This document shows positions 46,199-56,499 of a stretch of DNA of 64,000 bases, piece after piece. The stretch's first letter is position 1; each line of letters begins with the position of its first letter. Origin of the DNA: Astragalus membranaceus (taxonomy: Eukaryota; Streptophyta; Magnoliopsida; Fabales; Fabaceae); NCBI GenBank assembly GCA_039519185.1, contig CM076850.1, positions 88,084,270 through 88,148,269 on the forward strand, given 5' to 3'. The translations under genes were made by a program, and so were the position numbers. The notes beneath the pieces were generated by a model. That model made no database searches. It worked only from the letters and a program-made list of their open reading frames with translations, and had not been told where the DNA came from.

Positions 46199-46440
46199 TT
46201 GGCGCCCTTTGCGCCCACTGCGCCAAGCAACACAATTGGCAGCCAAACTGGCGCCCATGGCGCCCAGCAGCACAACGGGCAGCCAAACTGGCGCCCTTGG
46301 CGCCCTATGCGCCGGACACCTGCAAGACCGCAACACAACACAACAGGGTGGCGCCCTTGGCGCCCAGCAACATTTTCAGGAACGGCGCCCATGGCGCCCA
46401 GACAGCAACATCAAAAACGGCGCCCATGGCGCCCATGACC
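46199..46440. repeat. GGCGCC palindrome array in LTR1
   Basis: A shorter version of the array in LTR2, with about ten GGCGCCC(A/T)TGGCGCC-type pairs. The length difference accounts for most of the size difference between the two LTRs. Confidence 0.9.
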
Positions 46441-47015
46441 AGAATTTCGATTCCAAAACATCATCAAGCACGTTCAATCATCATCAATCATGTTCAATCA
46501 TCATCAACCATGTTCAATCATCATAAATCATGTTCAATCATCATATAAAAATTCAATACCTACAACTAGGGTCTTCTAACTTAATCACACCTAGTGTTCC
46601 ATTAACCTTTCTACATAGAGCCCTTCATACACCCAATTATAGAGATAGAACCCCACCCTTACCTTAGCCTTTGGAGAACTCGAAGCCTTGCCCTAGCTCT
46701 CTCTCCTCTTCACCGCGCCTCTTCTCTCTTCTCTTCTCTCCAATTCTGTTTTTTTTATCCTTCTAAATGAGCAAAACCCTAACCTAATCCCTTATATGCT
46801 CATTTAGTCCTTTGGGCTTTTCCTTAGCTTATGCGACTTAATCATGGGCCTCACTAATACTTCTCATTTTAATAATCCCAACCCCAACAATAGGTCCACA
46901 TATACTAGCATTATTATTATTTTATTATTTTTCTACCAATTAAATTCCCAAACAATTCAATTAAATAATTAATCAAATTTTAGGGCGTTACATCGTGGAT
47001 CCTCAATTCCATTGC

Positions 47016-47088
47016 CTTAGACAAGCCTCGAGGCAATGGTTTCAAAAATTCAGCTCAACCATTATGGCATTGGGATTCATAAAGAGTT
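47016..47088 (+). repeat. Misplaced 73-bp copy of an RT segment in Copia-C
   Basis: This stretch, beginning CTTAGACAAGCCTCGAGGCA, matches 48713-48785 in the RT of the same element. It sits between the last gag codons and the integrase, exactly at the junction of the gag-protease deletion. Confidence 0.9.
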
Positions 47089-47103
47089 TCTGCTTCTGAT
47101 TCT

Positions 47104-48456
47104 ATGCCCTTATGGCACTCTAGATTAGGGCACACCTCTGATATTGTATTGAAATCTTTGTCATCCAAACTTTCAATTTCTAATTCAATTGAATGCAATA
47201 ATTCATCTTGCACTATTTGTCCTTTGTCCAAAATGCATAGATTACCATTCCATTCTAACAAACATCATTGTATTTTTCCATTTGACCTCATTCACTGTGA
47301 TGTGTGGCGTGCTTTCCACATGCCAACACCTAGAGGAGAACAGTATTTTCTCACCATAGTTGATGATGCAACAAGATTCACTTGGGTTCATTTGATGAAG
47401 TACAAATCTGAAGCAACTAAGCTCATTCAATGTTTCTTCCAATTTATCAAAACTCAGTTCAACAAGCAAATCAAGGCCATTCGAACCGATAATGCAATGG
47501 AGCTTGCTCTCAATTATTTTCTTCAAAATGAAGGCACCATCCATCGGCTCTCTTGTCCACACAGACCTCAGCAGAACTCTGTAGTGGAAAGAAAACATCA
47601 ACACCTTCTCAATGTGGCAAGGGCACTCTACTTCCAATCTAAAATTCCACTTCATTTTTGGGGAGAATGTATTGCTACATCAGTCCACATCATCAACAGA
47701 TTGCCATCACCTTCCCCCAAAGGTATATCACCCTTTGAACTTCTGTATAACATTGTTCCTGATTACTCATCCTTTAGAGTATTTGGCTGTCTAGCTTTTG
47801 CTTCCACCATACCCTCTCAAAGACACAAATTCTCACCTCGTGCTATCCCATGCATCATCATGGGATACCCCTTAGGAGTAAAAGGATACAAACTCTTTGA
47901 TCCTAATACCAACAAGTTTGTGATTTCTAGGGATGTCCTCTTTTATGAATTCACATTTCCCTACCACCAATTGAATACTAATTCTACCATTACAAATCCT
48001 TTCTCTGATTCCCTCCTACCCACACCCTCCTTTGAAAGCACCTCACCTACTGTTACCACAAATGACACTGTCATCCCTCTTCCTGTGTCAGATCTTGCCT
48101 TAGAAACTACACCCATCACTGACACAGTCACTGATCCATCCTTAGTCACTGATCCTCCACCAGATACAACAACCCCCACCCTTAGAAGATCTTCTAGAAC
48201 CCATAGAGCCCCTGCTCATCTAAATAGCTATAAGTGCAATGTTTCTTCCATTTTTGAACCTCAGCACTACTATCAGGCCTTCAAGCTCCCTGAGTGGCAG
48301 CAAGCTATGGCAGAAAAGCTAGCTGCTCATGAGGCAAATGATACATGGACTCTCATGCCTCTTCCAAAAGGCAAAAAGGCTGTTGGGTGCAAATGGAAAT
48401 ACAGAGTTAAATACCATGCTGATGGCTCCCTAGATAGGTGCAAAGCTCTCGTTTAG
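47104..48456 (+). pseudogene. Copia-C integrase and RT N terminus, ends at a frameshift
   Basis: The zinc-binding part (LWHSRLGHT...CTICPLSKMHRLPF) is followed by the core with HCDVW, IRTDNAMEL and QQNSVVERKHQHLL (D, D, E present), a Pro/Thr/Ser-rich linker, and the RT start WQQAMAEKLAAHEANDTWTL. At about 48446-48452 a 2-base insertion (CTCTCG) shifts the frame and gives TAG. The protease and most of gag are missing upstream. Confidence 0.9.
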
Positions 48457-49788
48457 TGGCTCAGGGGTTTACACAGCAGGCAGGAATTGATTTCCTTGAC
48501 ACTTTTTCTCCTGTTGCAAAATTGACTTCTGTCAGAGTTATTTTATCTTTGGCTGCTCAATTGAATTGGCACATCCTTCAATAGATGTGAATAATGCCTT
48601 CCTCAATGGTGATCTCCATGAGGAAGTTTACATGCATCTGCCTCTTGGTTATCCAAGTCAGGGGAGCACACTGTCTGCAAGTTAAACAAGTCTTTATATG
48701 GACTTAGACAAGCCTCGAGGCAATGGTTTCAAAAATTCAGCTCAACCATTATGGCATTGGGATTCATAAAGAGTTCTGCTGATCACTCACTGTTCACCAT
48801 GGGTTCTAGTGTAAATTTCATAGCTCTATTGGTGTATGTTGATGACATCATAGTAGCTGGGCCCAACAAATCAAAAATCACTCAAATTCAAACTCTGCTG
48901 CAAATTCACTTCAAGCTGAAAATCATTGGAAACTTGAAATACTTTTTAGGATTGGAGATTGCTAGATCTAACAAGGGAATTCACCTTTGTCAAAGGAAAT
49001 ATACATTACAGTTGTTAATGGACACTGGCTTGACCTCTGCTAAACCAATCACTGTCCCTATGGATCCTAGTATTCACCTCAATGAAGTAGATGGTGAGCC
49101 ACTTGAGGATGGATCTCAATATAGGAGACTGGTTGGAAGGTTAATCTACTTGACCATCTCTAGGCCAGACATCACTTATGCAGTAAATAGACTCAGTCAG
49201 TTTATGAGTAAGCCCAGAAATGTTCACTTGCAAGCAGCTCATTTTCTGCTGCAATATTTGAAGGGCACTGCAGGCCAAGGATTGATGTTCCCTGCAAAAA
49301 GAAATATGAAGCTAACAGCATATGTTGATGCTGATTGGGGAAGCTGCCAAGTAACTAGGAAATCCACCACTGGTTTTGGAATTTACTTGGGTGATTCATT
49401 GATCACATGGAAGTCAAAGAAACAAGCAACTGTTGCCAGATCATCTGCAGAAGCAGAATATAGGGCATTGGCAACAATGACAAGCGAACTGTTGTGGGTG
49501 AAACAATTGCTCAGATCATTCAACATTGAGGCTTCATCTGCTATGGTTCTATGTGACAGTAAATCTGCCATTCAACTAGCAGAGAACCCTACCACTCATG
49601 AGAGATCAAAACACATAGATATTGATTGCCATTTTATCAGAGAACATGTGCAAAGTGGATTTTTGAATCTGATTCATGTGAAATCTGGGCAACAGCTTGC
49701 AGATATGCTTACTAAAGCATTGCCAAAGGCTCAATTTCTTGAACTAATCTCCAAGTTGGGAATGAGGAACCTATACTTGCCAACTTGA
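48457..49788 (+). pseudogene. Copia-C RT and RNase H, continued after indels
   Basis: After the frameshift RT continues with GFTQQAGIDFLDTFSPVAK and a broken NNAFLNGDLHEEVYM block; two further single-base losses lie near 48583 and 48665. The three indels (+2, -1, -1) sum to zero, so the frame from about 48670 equals that of the integrase. RT has YVDDIIVAG intact; RNase H has YVDADWGS, ARSSAEAEYRAL, SKHIDIDCHFIRE and LADMLTKALP. It ends TGA at 49786-49788 beside GAGGGGGAG. Confidence 0.9.
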
Positions 49789-49795
49789 GGGGGAG

Positions 49796-50113
49796 TATTA
49801 ACTTTACTACTTATTTGACCTTGTTTGACTACTATGACTAGAGTTAGAGTTAAAGTAACTATAGTCAGTAATGCAGTCAATGTAAAGTTAGTTAATTAGA
49901 ATAGTTAGTTAGAGTAATTATTCTGTTAGAGAGTCAGTTAGGAAGAAGGCTAATGTATATAGCTGAATCACTATCTTTTGTAAAGGCAACAGAATCATTA
50001 TCAATGATATGAGTTTCTCAAGTTCTTCCTTTTCTGTTTTTGAACTCAGAGTTCCATCATAGATTTTGTTCATTCTTTTCATTGATTATCAATGAATTTC
50101 ATCAATATCAATA
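49796..50113 (+). repeat. Copia-C 3' LTR
   Basis: 318 bp. It differs from the 5' LTR by two short insertions (about 49811-49822 and 49846-49851) and one substitution (GTTTCTC against GTTTGTC). Confidence 0.85.
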
Positions 50114-50118
50114 TCTTA

Positions 50119-51374
50119 TGGTTGATAGTCTTTTGACAACTATCTTTAACTATCATGCATGGGTCACAACACCTTTCCCAAGACAATATTGTTAATCAAC
50201 CTCTAGTAGGATTTAAGTCATTATAACACTATTTATACACCTATTGTAGTCCTACAATCTTAGTGGATAGGGTTCAGATTTCCCACTTGGATTGAGACAC
50301 TTAACCGAGCAACGTGGATACTCACAAATCGAATTTTAGAAACCCCTTTTTCTTCTCCCACACCATCCTCAGATCTCTGAACTAACTACTATTCAAGACT
50401 CCTCACCTTGCATCATGCCCAACCTCTAAGTGCCGAAAGCCCCAATGTGGATACTCACGAATCTAATTTTAGAAAGAGGAAGGTTTAGAGAGAGAAATGG
50501 GGATGTTAGAACTCGAAAGCCCATTTGGGTCCAATGTGAGTATCCTAATTTAAAATTTCTTTATATAAGTTGTTATTCTATGTTATCTTGAATTTAACCA
50601 CACTGAAAAAATTGATTTTGATAGAACTACGCGAACACGCGCTAAAGACTTAAGGTGGTGCAACGATAATTTTTTTTCCTCAAGGCCTCCTAAGGGTTCG
50701 AGCACAACAAACTTACGCACAAGATTGTGCATGGATGAAGATCCCCCAACTCTGAGAAGTGTAACATATGTATTTCACCCTCATAGTTTAAGATATGTTT
50801 GCAAAGGATTAAAAAGAGTTTGGCCTATTTTAAAATGAGTTTATAGGGTTGTTTATACGTTTGTTAATCTATTAACAAAACTGGTTTTAAGGATTTTGCC
50901 TTTTAAAATGAGTCTAAGTATGGTGAAAAAGGGGATGTAGAGTTAAGGGTAAAAAGTTGCGTTGAGCATAGAGGATTTAGTACGTTTTGAAGGTATAGAG
51001 AAATACTAGACTAAGAGTTGTTAATTGATAAGGAGAGAATGGTAGAAGGATTGTGTTGACTTTGATAGTTATAGGAAATGATTAATGGATTTCTTGATGG
51101 TTTAAATATTAGATTGAATATGGATGTTTTAGTGTATCCTAAGTTCCTAATAAGGAGGGGAGTTTAGAAAACTTAAGAATAAGCATCAATTAGGTCTAGG
51201 GATTTTTTTAATTGATTAAGTTAATGATCATCAAGGTCAAGCATTCTAAATTTATTGTTTTTAATGCCATTTTCATAGTTGTTTGAGTGAGGATTTTTTT
51301 TGAGGATAGATGGTTTAAAATCTTTCAATGTTGTTTTAAGATTCTATTGTGAGTAAGGATTTGTGAGTCAGATT
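50119..51374. other. Intergenic; no gene recognised
   Basis: AT-rich DNA flanking Copia-C. It joins 27315-27900 as the pre-insertion sequence. I see no ORF, array or transposon ends. Confidence 0.5.
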
Positions 51375-51384
51375 CGGTCGATAT

Positions 51385-52634
51385 CGCTGTGTAACACTAC
51401 CTATAAGATTGTTACTAATATTGTGGTGAATCATTTGAAAGGTTTGATGAATGGACTCATTTCCCCTTTCTAGACAGGTTCATACCTGGTAGGAACATTC
51501 ATGAGAATACTATTGTGGCTCAAGAGCTGGTCCATTCGCTTAGGAGAATGTGAAGTAAAACTGGAGGGTTTGCTATCAAAGTAGATTTGGCCAAAGCTTA
51601 TGATAGGATCAAATGGTCCTTCATCTCAATGGTGCTTAAGGATGCAAGCTTGTCTGACGACTTGATTACTCTTATCATGACTTGCATAACAAGTGTTACT
51701 TCTAATGTGATGTGGAATGGTAACCGTGGTAATTTCTTTGCTCCCCAACGTGGCATACGTCAAGGTGATCCTCTCTCACCCTATATTTTTGTGCTTTGCA
51801 TGGATAAACTATCTCACCTAATCTTCCAGGAGGTTACAAGTGGGACGTGGAAACCTCTTAAAGCGGGTAGAAATGGTCCTTGTATCTCCCATTTAATGTT
51901 TGCTTATGATCTTCTTTTGTTTGGTAAGGCTACCCTAGGTCAGATTCAATGTATGAGTTCCACTCTTGAGTCCTTTTGTGAAATGTCTGGCCAGAAGGTG
52001 AGTGTGGAAAAAACGTCTATCTTGTTTGCCAAAGAGGTTCCTCATCATAAGAGACAAACGATTGTTGCCCACTCTGGATTTAGAGAAGTGGATGGTTTGG
52101 GCAAGTCCTTGGGGGTCCCTCTCACTGGAAGGGCACGTAAGCGTGGAGATTTTGATTATATTGCGGATTCCGTCAAACAAAGACTCTCTGACTAGAAAGC
52201 TTCCCAATTATCTTTCGCAGGGAGAGTAACATTGTCTAAAGCTGTTTTAGAAGCCCTTCCCATTTACCCCATGATGAGTTCTGTGATTCCTAAATCGTGT
52301 CTCTTGGAGATTCAATAGCTCCAGAGAAATTCATATGGGGGGATTAAGTTGATTCTTACAAGTATCATGCAGTGAATTGGAAGCAAGTGATCAAGCCAAA
52401 GAAGATGGGGGGCTTGGTCTGCGTGATCTTGTTACCATGGATTCGTCCTGTAAGCTCAAGCTCATCTGGGCCCTTTAACAGGGGGAGGACAAACTCTGTT
52501 GTAAGGTTTTGAAGGGCAAATACGATAGACCTGATGCTAATTTTTCGATAGTTGAATCAAAGGTTGCAGATTCTTCTCTTTGGAAGAAGCTGGTGTCGCT
52601 TTGGTTTGAGACTAATAGGTTTTGTTTCTAGGCG
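51385..52634 (+). pseudogene. LINE reverse transcriptase, inactivated
   Basis: Frames hold ISLCNTTYKIVTNIVVNHLK, a KVDLAKAYDRIKW block, then in 51587-52195 GIRQGDPLSPYIFVLCMDKL and FAYDLLLFG. The catalytic FADD motif has become FAYD (Tyr codon TAT at 51905-51907). A TGA near 51551 and a TAG at 52193-52195 interrupt the frame, and several frame changes and stops follow to 52634. The sequence LSFAGRVTLSKAVLEALPIY after the stop is the normal continuation of this family. Confidence 0.85.
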
Positions 52635-53231
52635 TTGGGAGATGGTACTCAGGTTTCTGTCTGGGATGATTGCCGGATCATCCCTAATTGTAAGCTGATT
52701 GATTTTGGCCACCAAGTGCCTGATGATTTGCGTCATCTGAAAGTTAGTGATCTTATTGATGAATCTGGTGAATGGAACCTCAATATGATCAGGGAGACAA
52801 TTCCAACGCAGGTTCTTGATAGGATTGGCGCTATTCATCCCCTGGATAGCTCCTCCGATTCCGATACTCGGCTTTGGCCAGGATATAATCTCGGTAATTT
52901 TACTGTATCCAGTGCTTATAGTCTGCTCGATGGTAGTGCTGCAGGTGATGAATCAGTGAGATGGAAGCAGATTTGGCAGCTCAAGGTACTAGAGAGAGTT
53001 CGAAGCTTCATGTGGTTGGTTGCTCATAACAAACTGCTCACAAACTTGCAGAAGGCTCAAATGGGAATTGGTGACTCCTTCTGTGTGCATTGTGGTAACA
53101 TTCTTGATAGTATCATCCATGCCCTTAGAGACTGTGACTTGGCTAGATCCATGTGGATGCTTTGGTCAAGACCACCAAAAGGAGTGATTTCTTTGGAGGC
53201 AATTCGGAGCATTGGCTTGATTTTAATTTGA
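52635..53231 (+). pseudogene. LINE ORF2 zf-RVT-like region
   Basis: GDGTQVSVWDDCRIIPN, VSSAYSLLDG and WKQIWQLKVLERVRSFMWL lead to CVHCGNILDSIIHALRDC, the conserved zinc-binding reverse-transcriptase-associated region of plant LINEs. The frame ends TGA at 53229-53231 and continues in other frames (53153-53359) with short overlaps, indicating frameshifts. Confidence 0.8.
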
Positions 53232-53401
53232 TGCAGACAGATTGGAAGATTGATGGAATTACTTGGGATAGTATTTGGGCAACTGTTTGCCATATGCTTT
53301 GGGCTTGGAAGAACAAAGAGACGCATGAGAGAAGCTTCATTCGGCCAGTTAGACCTTAATGTCATGTTTTCAAGCAAGCTGCGGAGTATGCTAGTGCCTC
53401 T

Positions 53402-53872
53402 ATGGCTATGGCTCAATACTCTCATTCTGTTTTGGTGTCCTGGATTCCCCCTCCAGTGTCGTGGGTATGCCTCAATAGTGATGATGCAGTGAAATCTAAC
53501 CGCAATTCTGCTGGTTATGGAGGCCTGATTCGGGATCATGAAGGGAACTGGCTAGTTGGTTTCACTAAGAAGTTAGGGGTGTGTAGCCCCTTTATTGCGG
53601 AATTATGGGGTTTGTATAAAGGTATTAAACTTTGTCTGTGCAACAATTGGTACTCTGTTGTTGTTCAAATTGATGCAGCAGAAGTGGTTAATGTTTTGAA
53701 TTTTGTTGTGTTGAGGGGTGGAGCTTGGTTCGTAGCATCAAGCGGTTACTGCATCCTCCATTGAACGTGCATATCATTCACGCTTTCAGAGAAGCCAATA
53801 GGTGTGCGGATCGGTTGGTTGATTTGGGTTGTGTTCAGGATGATCATTTGATTCTCTATGAGCGGTGTCCAC
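53402..53872 (+). pseudogene. LINE C-terminal RNase H-like region, interrupted
   Basis: WVCLNSDDAVKSNRNSAGYG, GLIRDHEGNWLVGF and FIAELWGLYKGI are the start of the RNase H domain at the end of plant LINE ORF2. After a frame change near 53725 it continues with FREANRCADRLVDLG. The first catalytic Asp position reads N-S-D-D, so activity is unclear. The domain runs into the Athila-like LTR at 53873. Confidence 0.75.
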
Positions 53873-55338
53873 TGATAACTCTATTTTATATAGGTTATTT
53901 ATGCTCTTAATACTTAAGTCAAGCTCACTTCTCAAGTAATTCTAGTACTTAAATATGTGAATATATGAATATTAGAGTAAATACAAGTTATAAATCAATT
54001 CCCTAAACCTTTGACATAATCAATGCCTTTGTGAATATGTTTGATGTTTTGCTTTAGCGCTGCAGCGGTATGCTATCAAGGAGACGCTACAGCGTTATAA
54101 TGCGGTTGGCCATTGAGATATTTGTGTGACCACTTGAGGATACGATGAGTCATCACTCTTATCTCTTCTTCTCAGCTTGATATTTTGACTTCCAAGTGGA
54201 TGCTAAACTACACTTGGCGCCTCTTAAATGGAACCCATGTGATAGTTGGTGACTTCCATCATTAGCACTTTTGTAAAGTAACTTAAGGATAATATCTAAG
54301 TTTTATGATCATGATTTAATATTATTATTATTTTATTAAGACTTGGTTAGTTTAGATTAGAATAGAATGCTTTATTAGGTAGTAACATACGTACGCATAG
54401 TAGAAAGTTGTAACTTGGAGAGATCTATCTTGACAATATAGCTTTCTTCCATTGTTATTCCTTTCTTAAGCTTTTATTTTTAGTATAGTTTTCTAGATTT
54501 CATTCAAGCTTTGCTCACGCCATAGCTTCATCCACGTATATGACTTGGGATCATTGGAGTGCATCTTTTGCAACCTTTCTCCTCTTGTCTTCATACGGTA
54601 ATATGATCTTATTTGGTTATATTGTGATGATGAAACTTGTTATGAGCTATTCACGTTGTAGTTGGATTGTTCTTAGTGTGTAATGAACCTTGAGTAGCTT
54701 TTATATAATGTTATGAAGTTTGCGTTTCATTCCTTGTGTTATAATGCTTTCAATCTTGGTTTGGGAATGATCAACTAAAACAAGGTAACTTTGTGGGTAC
54801 AGACATGGTTCACAAAGAGAACTCAAGGAATGATATGAATGAAAACACTTTAAAGACATTTAAAGGAAGTACTACTTAACTCTAGACATAGGGGAGTAAT
54901 AGTTCATAAGGCAAATGTTGTATGAGCTTAATATACAGGGGTAAAACTTATTTAGAGCCTAGACATAGGAGTCTTGTAACATAACCCTGACGATAGTGAC
55001 TGGAAGGCACGCCACCAAGGCGCTACAGCATCTACGGATTCTGAAGCGCTACAGCGCTTAACGCTACAGCGTGTAAATATTATAGAACACTACTTTTGGG
55101 AATTTACATACAACTGAGCTATCCAACTCACCTTTAAATACTTCAAATTAATACTGTTTTATCACAACTTATCATGTTTACAACCCCTTACTTTTATTTG
55201 TTACTCAACTCTTTTTACTAAGTTTCTAATCACTTAAACTTTTTAGATTAATTCCAATCCCTGTGGGAACGAACTTTACATATCATTATATTTCTTGTTG
55301 CGATTGTGTATACTTGCATGTCTACTTTTCGCACAACA
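53873..55338 (+). repeat. Athila-like 5' LTR
   Basis: 1466 bp from TGATAACTC (53873) to CGCACAACA (55338). Its limits rest on the PBS six bases downstream and on the sudden end of the LINE reading frame. It holds five CGCTRYAGC-type palindromes (54058, 54085, 55021, 55047, 55062). The TSD cannot be checked; the flanking five bases are TCCAC. Confidence 0.75.
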
Positions 55339-55344
55339 AGTTTT

Positions 55345-55362
55345 TGGCGCCGTTGCCGGGGA
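55345..55362 (+). promoter_or_regulatory. Athila-like primer-binding site
   Basis: TGGCGCCGTTGCCGGGGA, six bases after the LTR, the tRNA-Asp-type site of Athila elements. Confidence 0.9.
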
Positions 55363-55461
55363 TTGCATTTAATTTTCATTGTTTAAGTTTTTAGTAAGCT
55401 TAGTGCCTATTTTACACTGGTGTGTTGTTTCTTGTTGCTGCAGCGGTAAGCGCTACAGCGT

Positions 55462-56499
55462 ATGCCCAGGTCTCAACCACCAGAATTTGAACCATACTCA
55501 GAACCAGAGAGAAGGTTCAGGAAACTAAGACATCTTCAAAGACTCAGACCCACCATGTCAGAACATAGTCAGAGGACCACTTCTGGTAGAGCTACCACTC
55601 CACGTGGAAGATCTAATTCTGGTAGAGGAGGGACTGAACCAGGTGGAAGGGGTAGAGGTAGACATCATCAGCCACCCACTCCCACCTTACATGACGAAGA
55701 GGACTGGTACATACATCAATTCATAAATGAAGGACCTGCTCAAATGGTAAATGACAGAGATAGACCAATGAGGGACTATGCTGTGTTTGATCCACAAACA
55801 ATGGAGACAAGCATAGCAAGACCTACTCTCCATACAGCTCAGTTTGAATATAAACCTATGATGTTCCAAATGTTGCAAACAGTGGGACAGTTTGGTGGTG
55901 CTCCTCAAGAGGACCCATATTTACACTTGAAGCAATTTTTGGAAGTCTGCAGTAGTTTCATCATTCCAGGGGTAAGTGATGATGCATTCAGATTAAAACT
56001 TTTTCCTTATTCCTTGAAAGATAGAGCAAAGGCCTGGTTAACTTCTCTAGAGCCTAACTCTATCCATACTTGGAATGAAATGGCTGAGAAATTCTTAGCA
56101 AAATATTTTCCTCCAAGTAAGAATGCAAGAATGAGGAATGGGGTTACTGCATTCAGACAAAAAGATGCTGAAACACTGTTTGAAGCATGGGAGAGATGGA
56201 AGGAGCTGTTAAGAAAGTGCCCTCATCATGGTATACCAGTGATTATCCAAATGGAGACCTTCTACAATGGACTAGACCCAACAACCAGACAAATGTTAGA
56301 TGCTTCTTCAGGGGGCGTGTTGTTGAAAACCTCCTACAATGAGGCATGTGAGCTGATTGATGATATTGCAACAAATAGTTATCAATGGCCCACAGAAAGG
56401 TTAGCTCAACAGAAGAAGGTAGCTGGGGTGCATGAAATAAGTGAAGTTTCTGCTCTATCTGCACAGGTTGCCTCTCTCACCAACAGTGGCTGTTATTGA
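55462..56499 (+). pseudogene. Athila-like gag, 5' part, ends at a frameshift
   Basis: ATG at 55462 directly follows a CGCTACAGCG palindrome. A basic Arg/Gly/Ser-rich N terminus (GRGGTEPGGRGRGRHHQ) leads to the capsid-like Retrotrans_gag domain: FEYKPMMFQMLQ, DPYLHLKQFLEVCSSF, FPYSLKDRAKAWLTSL, EKFLAKYFPPSKNAR and FYNGLDPTTRQMLDASSGG. At about 56475-56485 the frame shifts and ends with TGA at 56497-56499, while the family continuation is found in the next frame. Confidence 0.9.

Larger units (their letters stand above)
28594..46992 (-). mobile_element. Tekay-type Gypsy composite with three LTRs
   Basis: The outer ends are TGTAACACCCC at 28594 and GGGCGTTACA at 46992, flanked by TCGTG on both sides (28589-28593 and 46993-46997). 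From right to left on the minus strand the order is LTR1 (46992-41320), primer site, 3.5 kb internal region with pol, polypurine tract, LTR2 (37800-35556) and a truncated third LTR (35549-28594). LTR1 and LTR2 are about 2% different; LTR3 is much more diverged. The third LTR contains Copia-B and LTR1 contains CACTA-B. Gag is absent, so the element was non-autonomous. The structure needs recombination between related elements after or during insertion. Confidence 0.8.
41320..46992 (-). repeat. Gypsy composite LTR1 (5' LTR on minus strand), split by CACTA-B
   Basis: Without CACTA-B and its TSD it is 1863 bp. The two halves, 41320-42027 and 45839-46992, join at GTGGTTTGAGCATAGC, exactly the uninterrupted sequence in LTR2 near 36245. 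It has a shortened GGCGCC array at 46199-46440. Confidence 0.9.
27906..50113 (+). mobile_element. Copia-C: Copia element with TA...TA LTR ends, interrupted by a Gypsy composite
   Basis: Direct repeats at 27906-28208 and 49796-50113 are flanked by a perfect 5-bp TSD, TCTTA (27901-27905 and 50114-50118). A primer site starting TGGTATCAAT follows the left LTR at 28209, and a polypurine tract GAGGGGGAG precedes the right one. With these limits the LTRs begin TATTAAC and end TCAATA instead of TG...CA; TA...TA ends are a known rare class among Copia elements. The coding part is broken: gag is cut off after about 87 codons, protease is missing and RT has three small indels. The LTRs differ by one substitution and two short indels, so the insertion is young. 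Confidence 0.85.
51375..53872 (+). mobile_element. Decayed LINE (L1-like), cut by the Athila-like insertion
   Basis: The segment holds the RT, zf-RVT-like and RNase H regions of a plant LINE ORF2 in broken frames. The 5' part of ORF2 (endonuclease) and ORF1 are absent, so the copy is 5'-truncated, as is usual for LINEs. The first recognisable codons are near 51385 (ISLCNT.YKIV). The Athila-like LTR starts inside the RNase H region at 53873, so the LINE 3' end and poly(A) should lie beyond the window. Confidence 0.8.
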
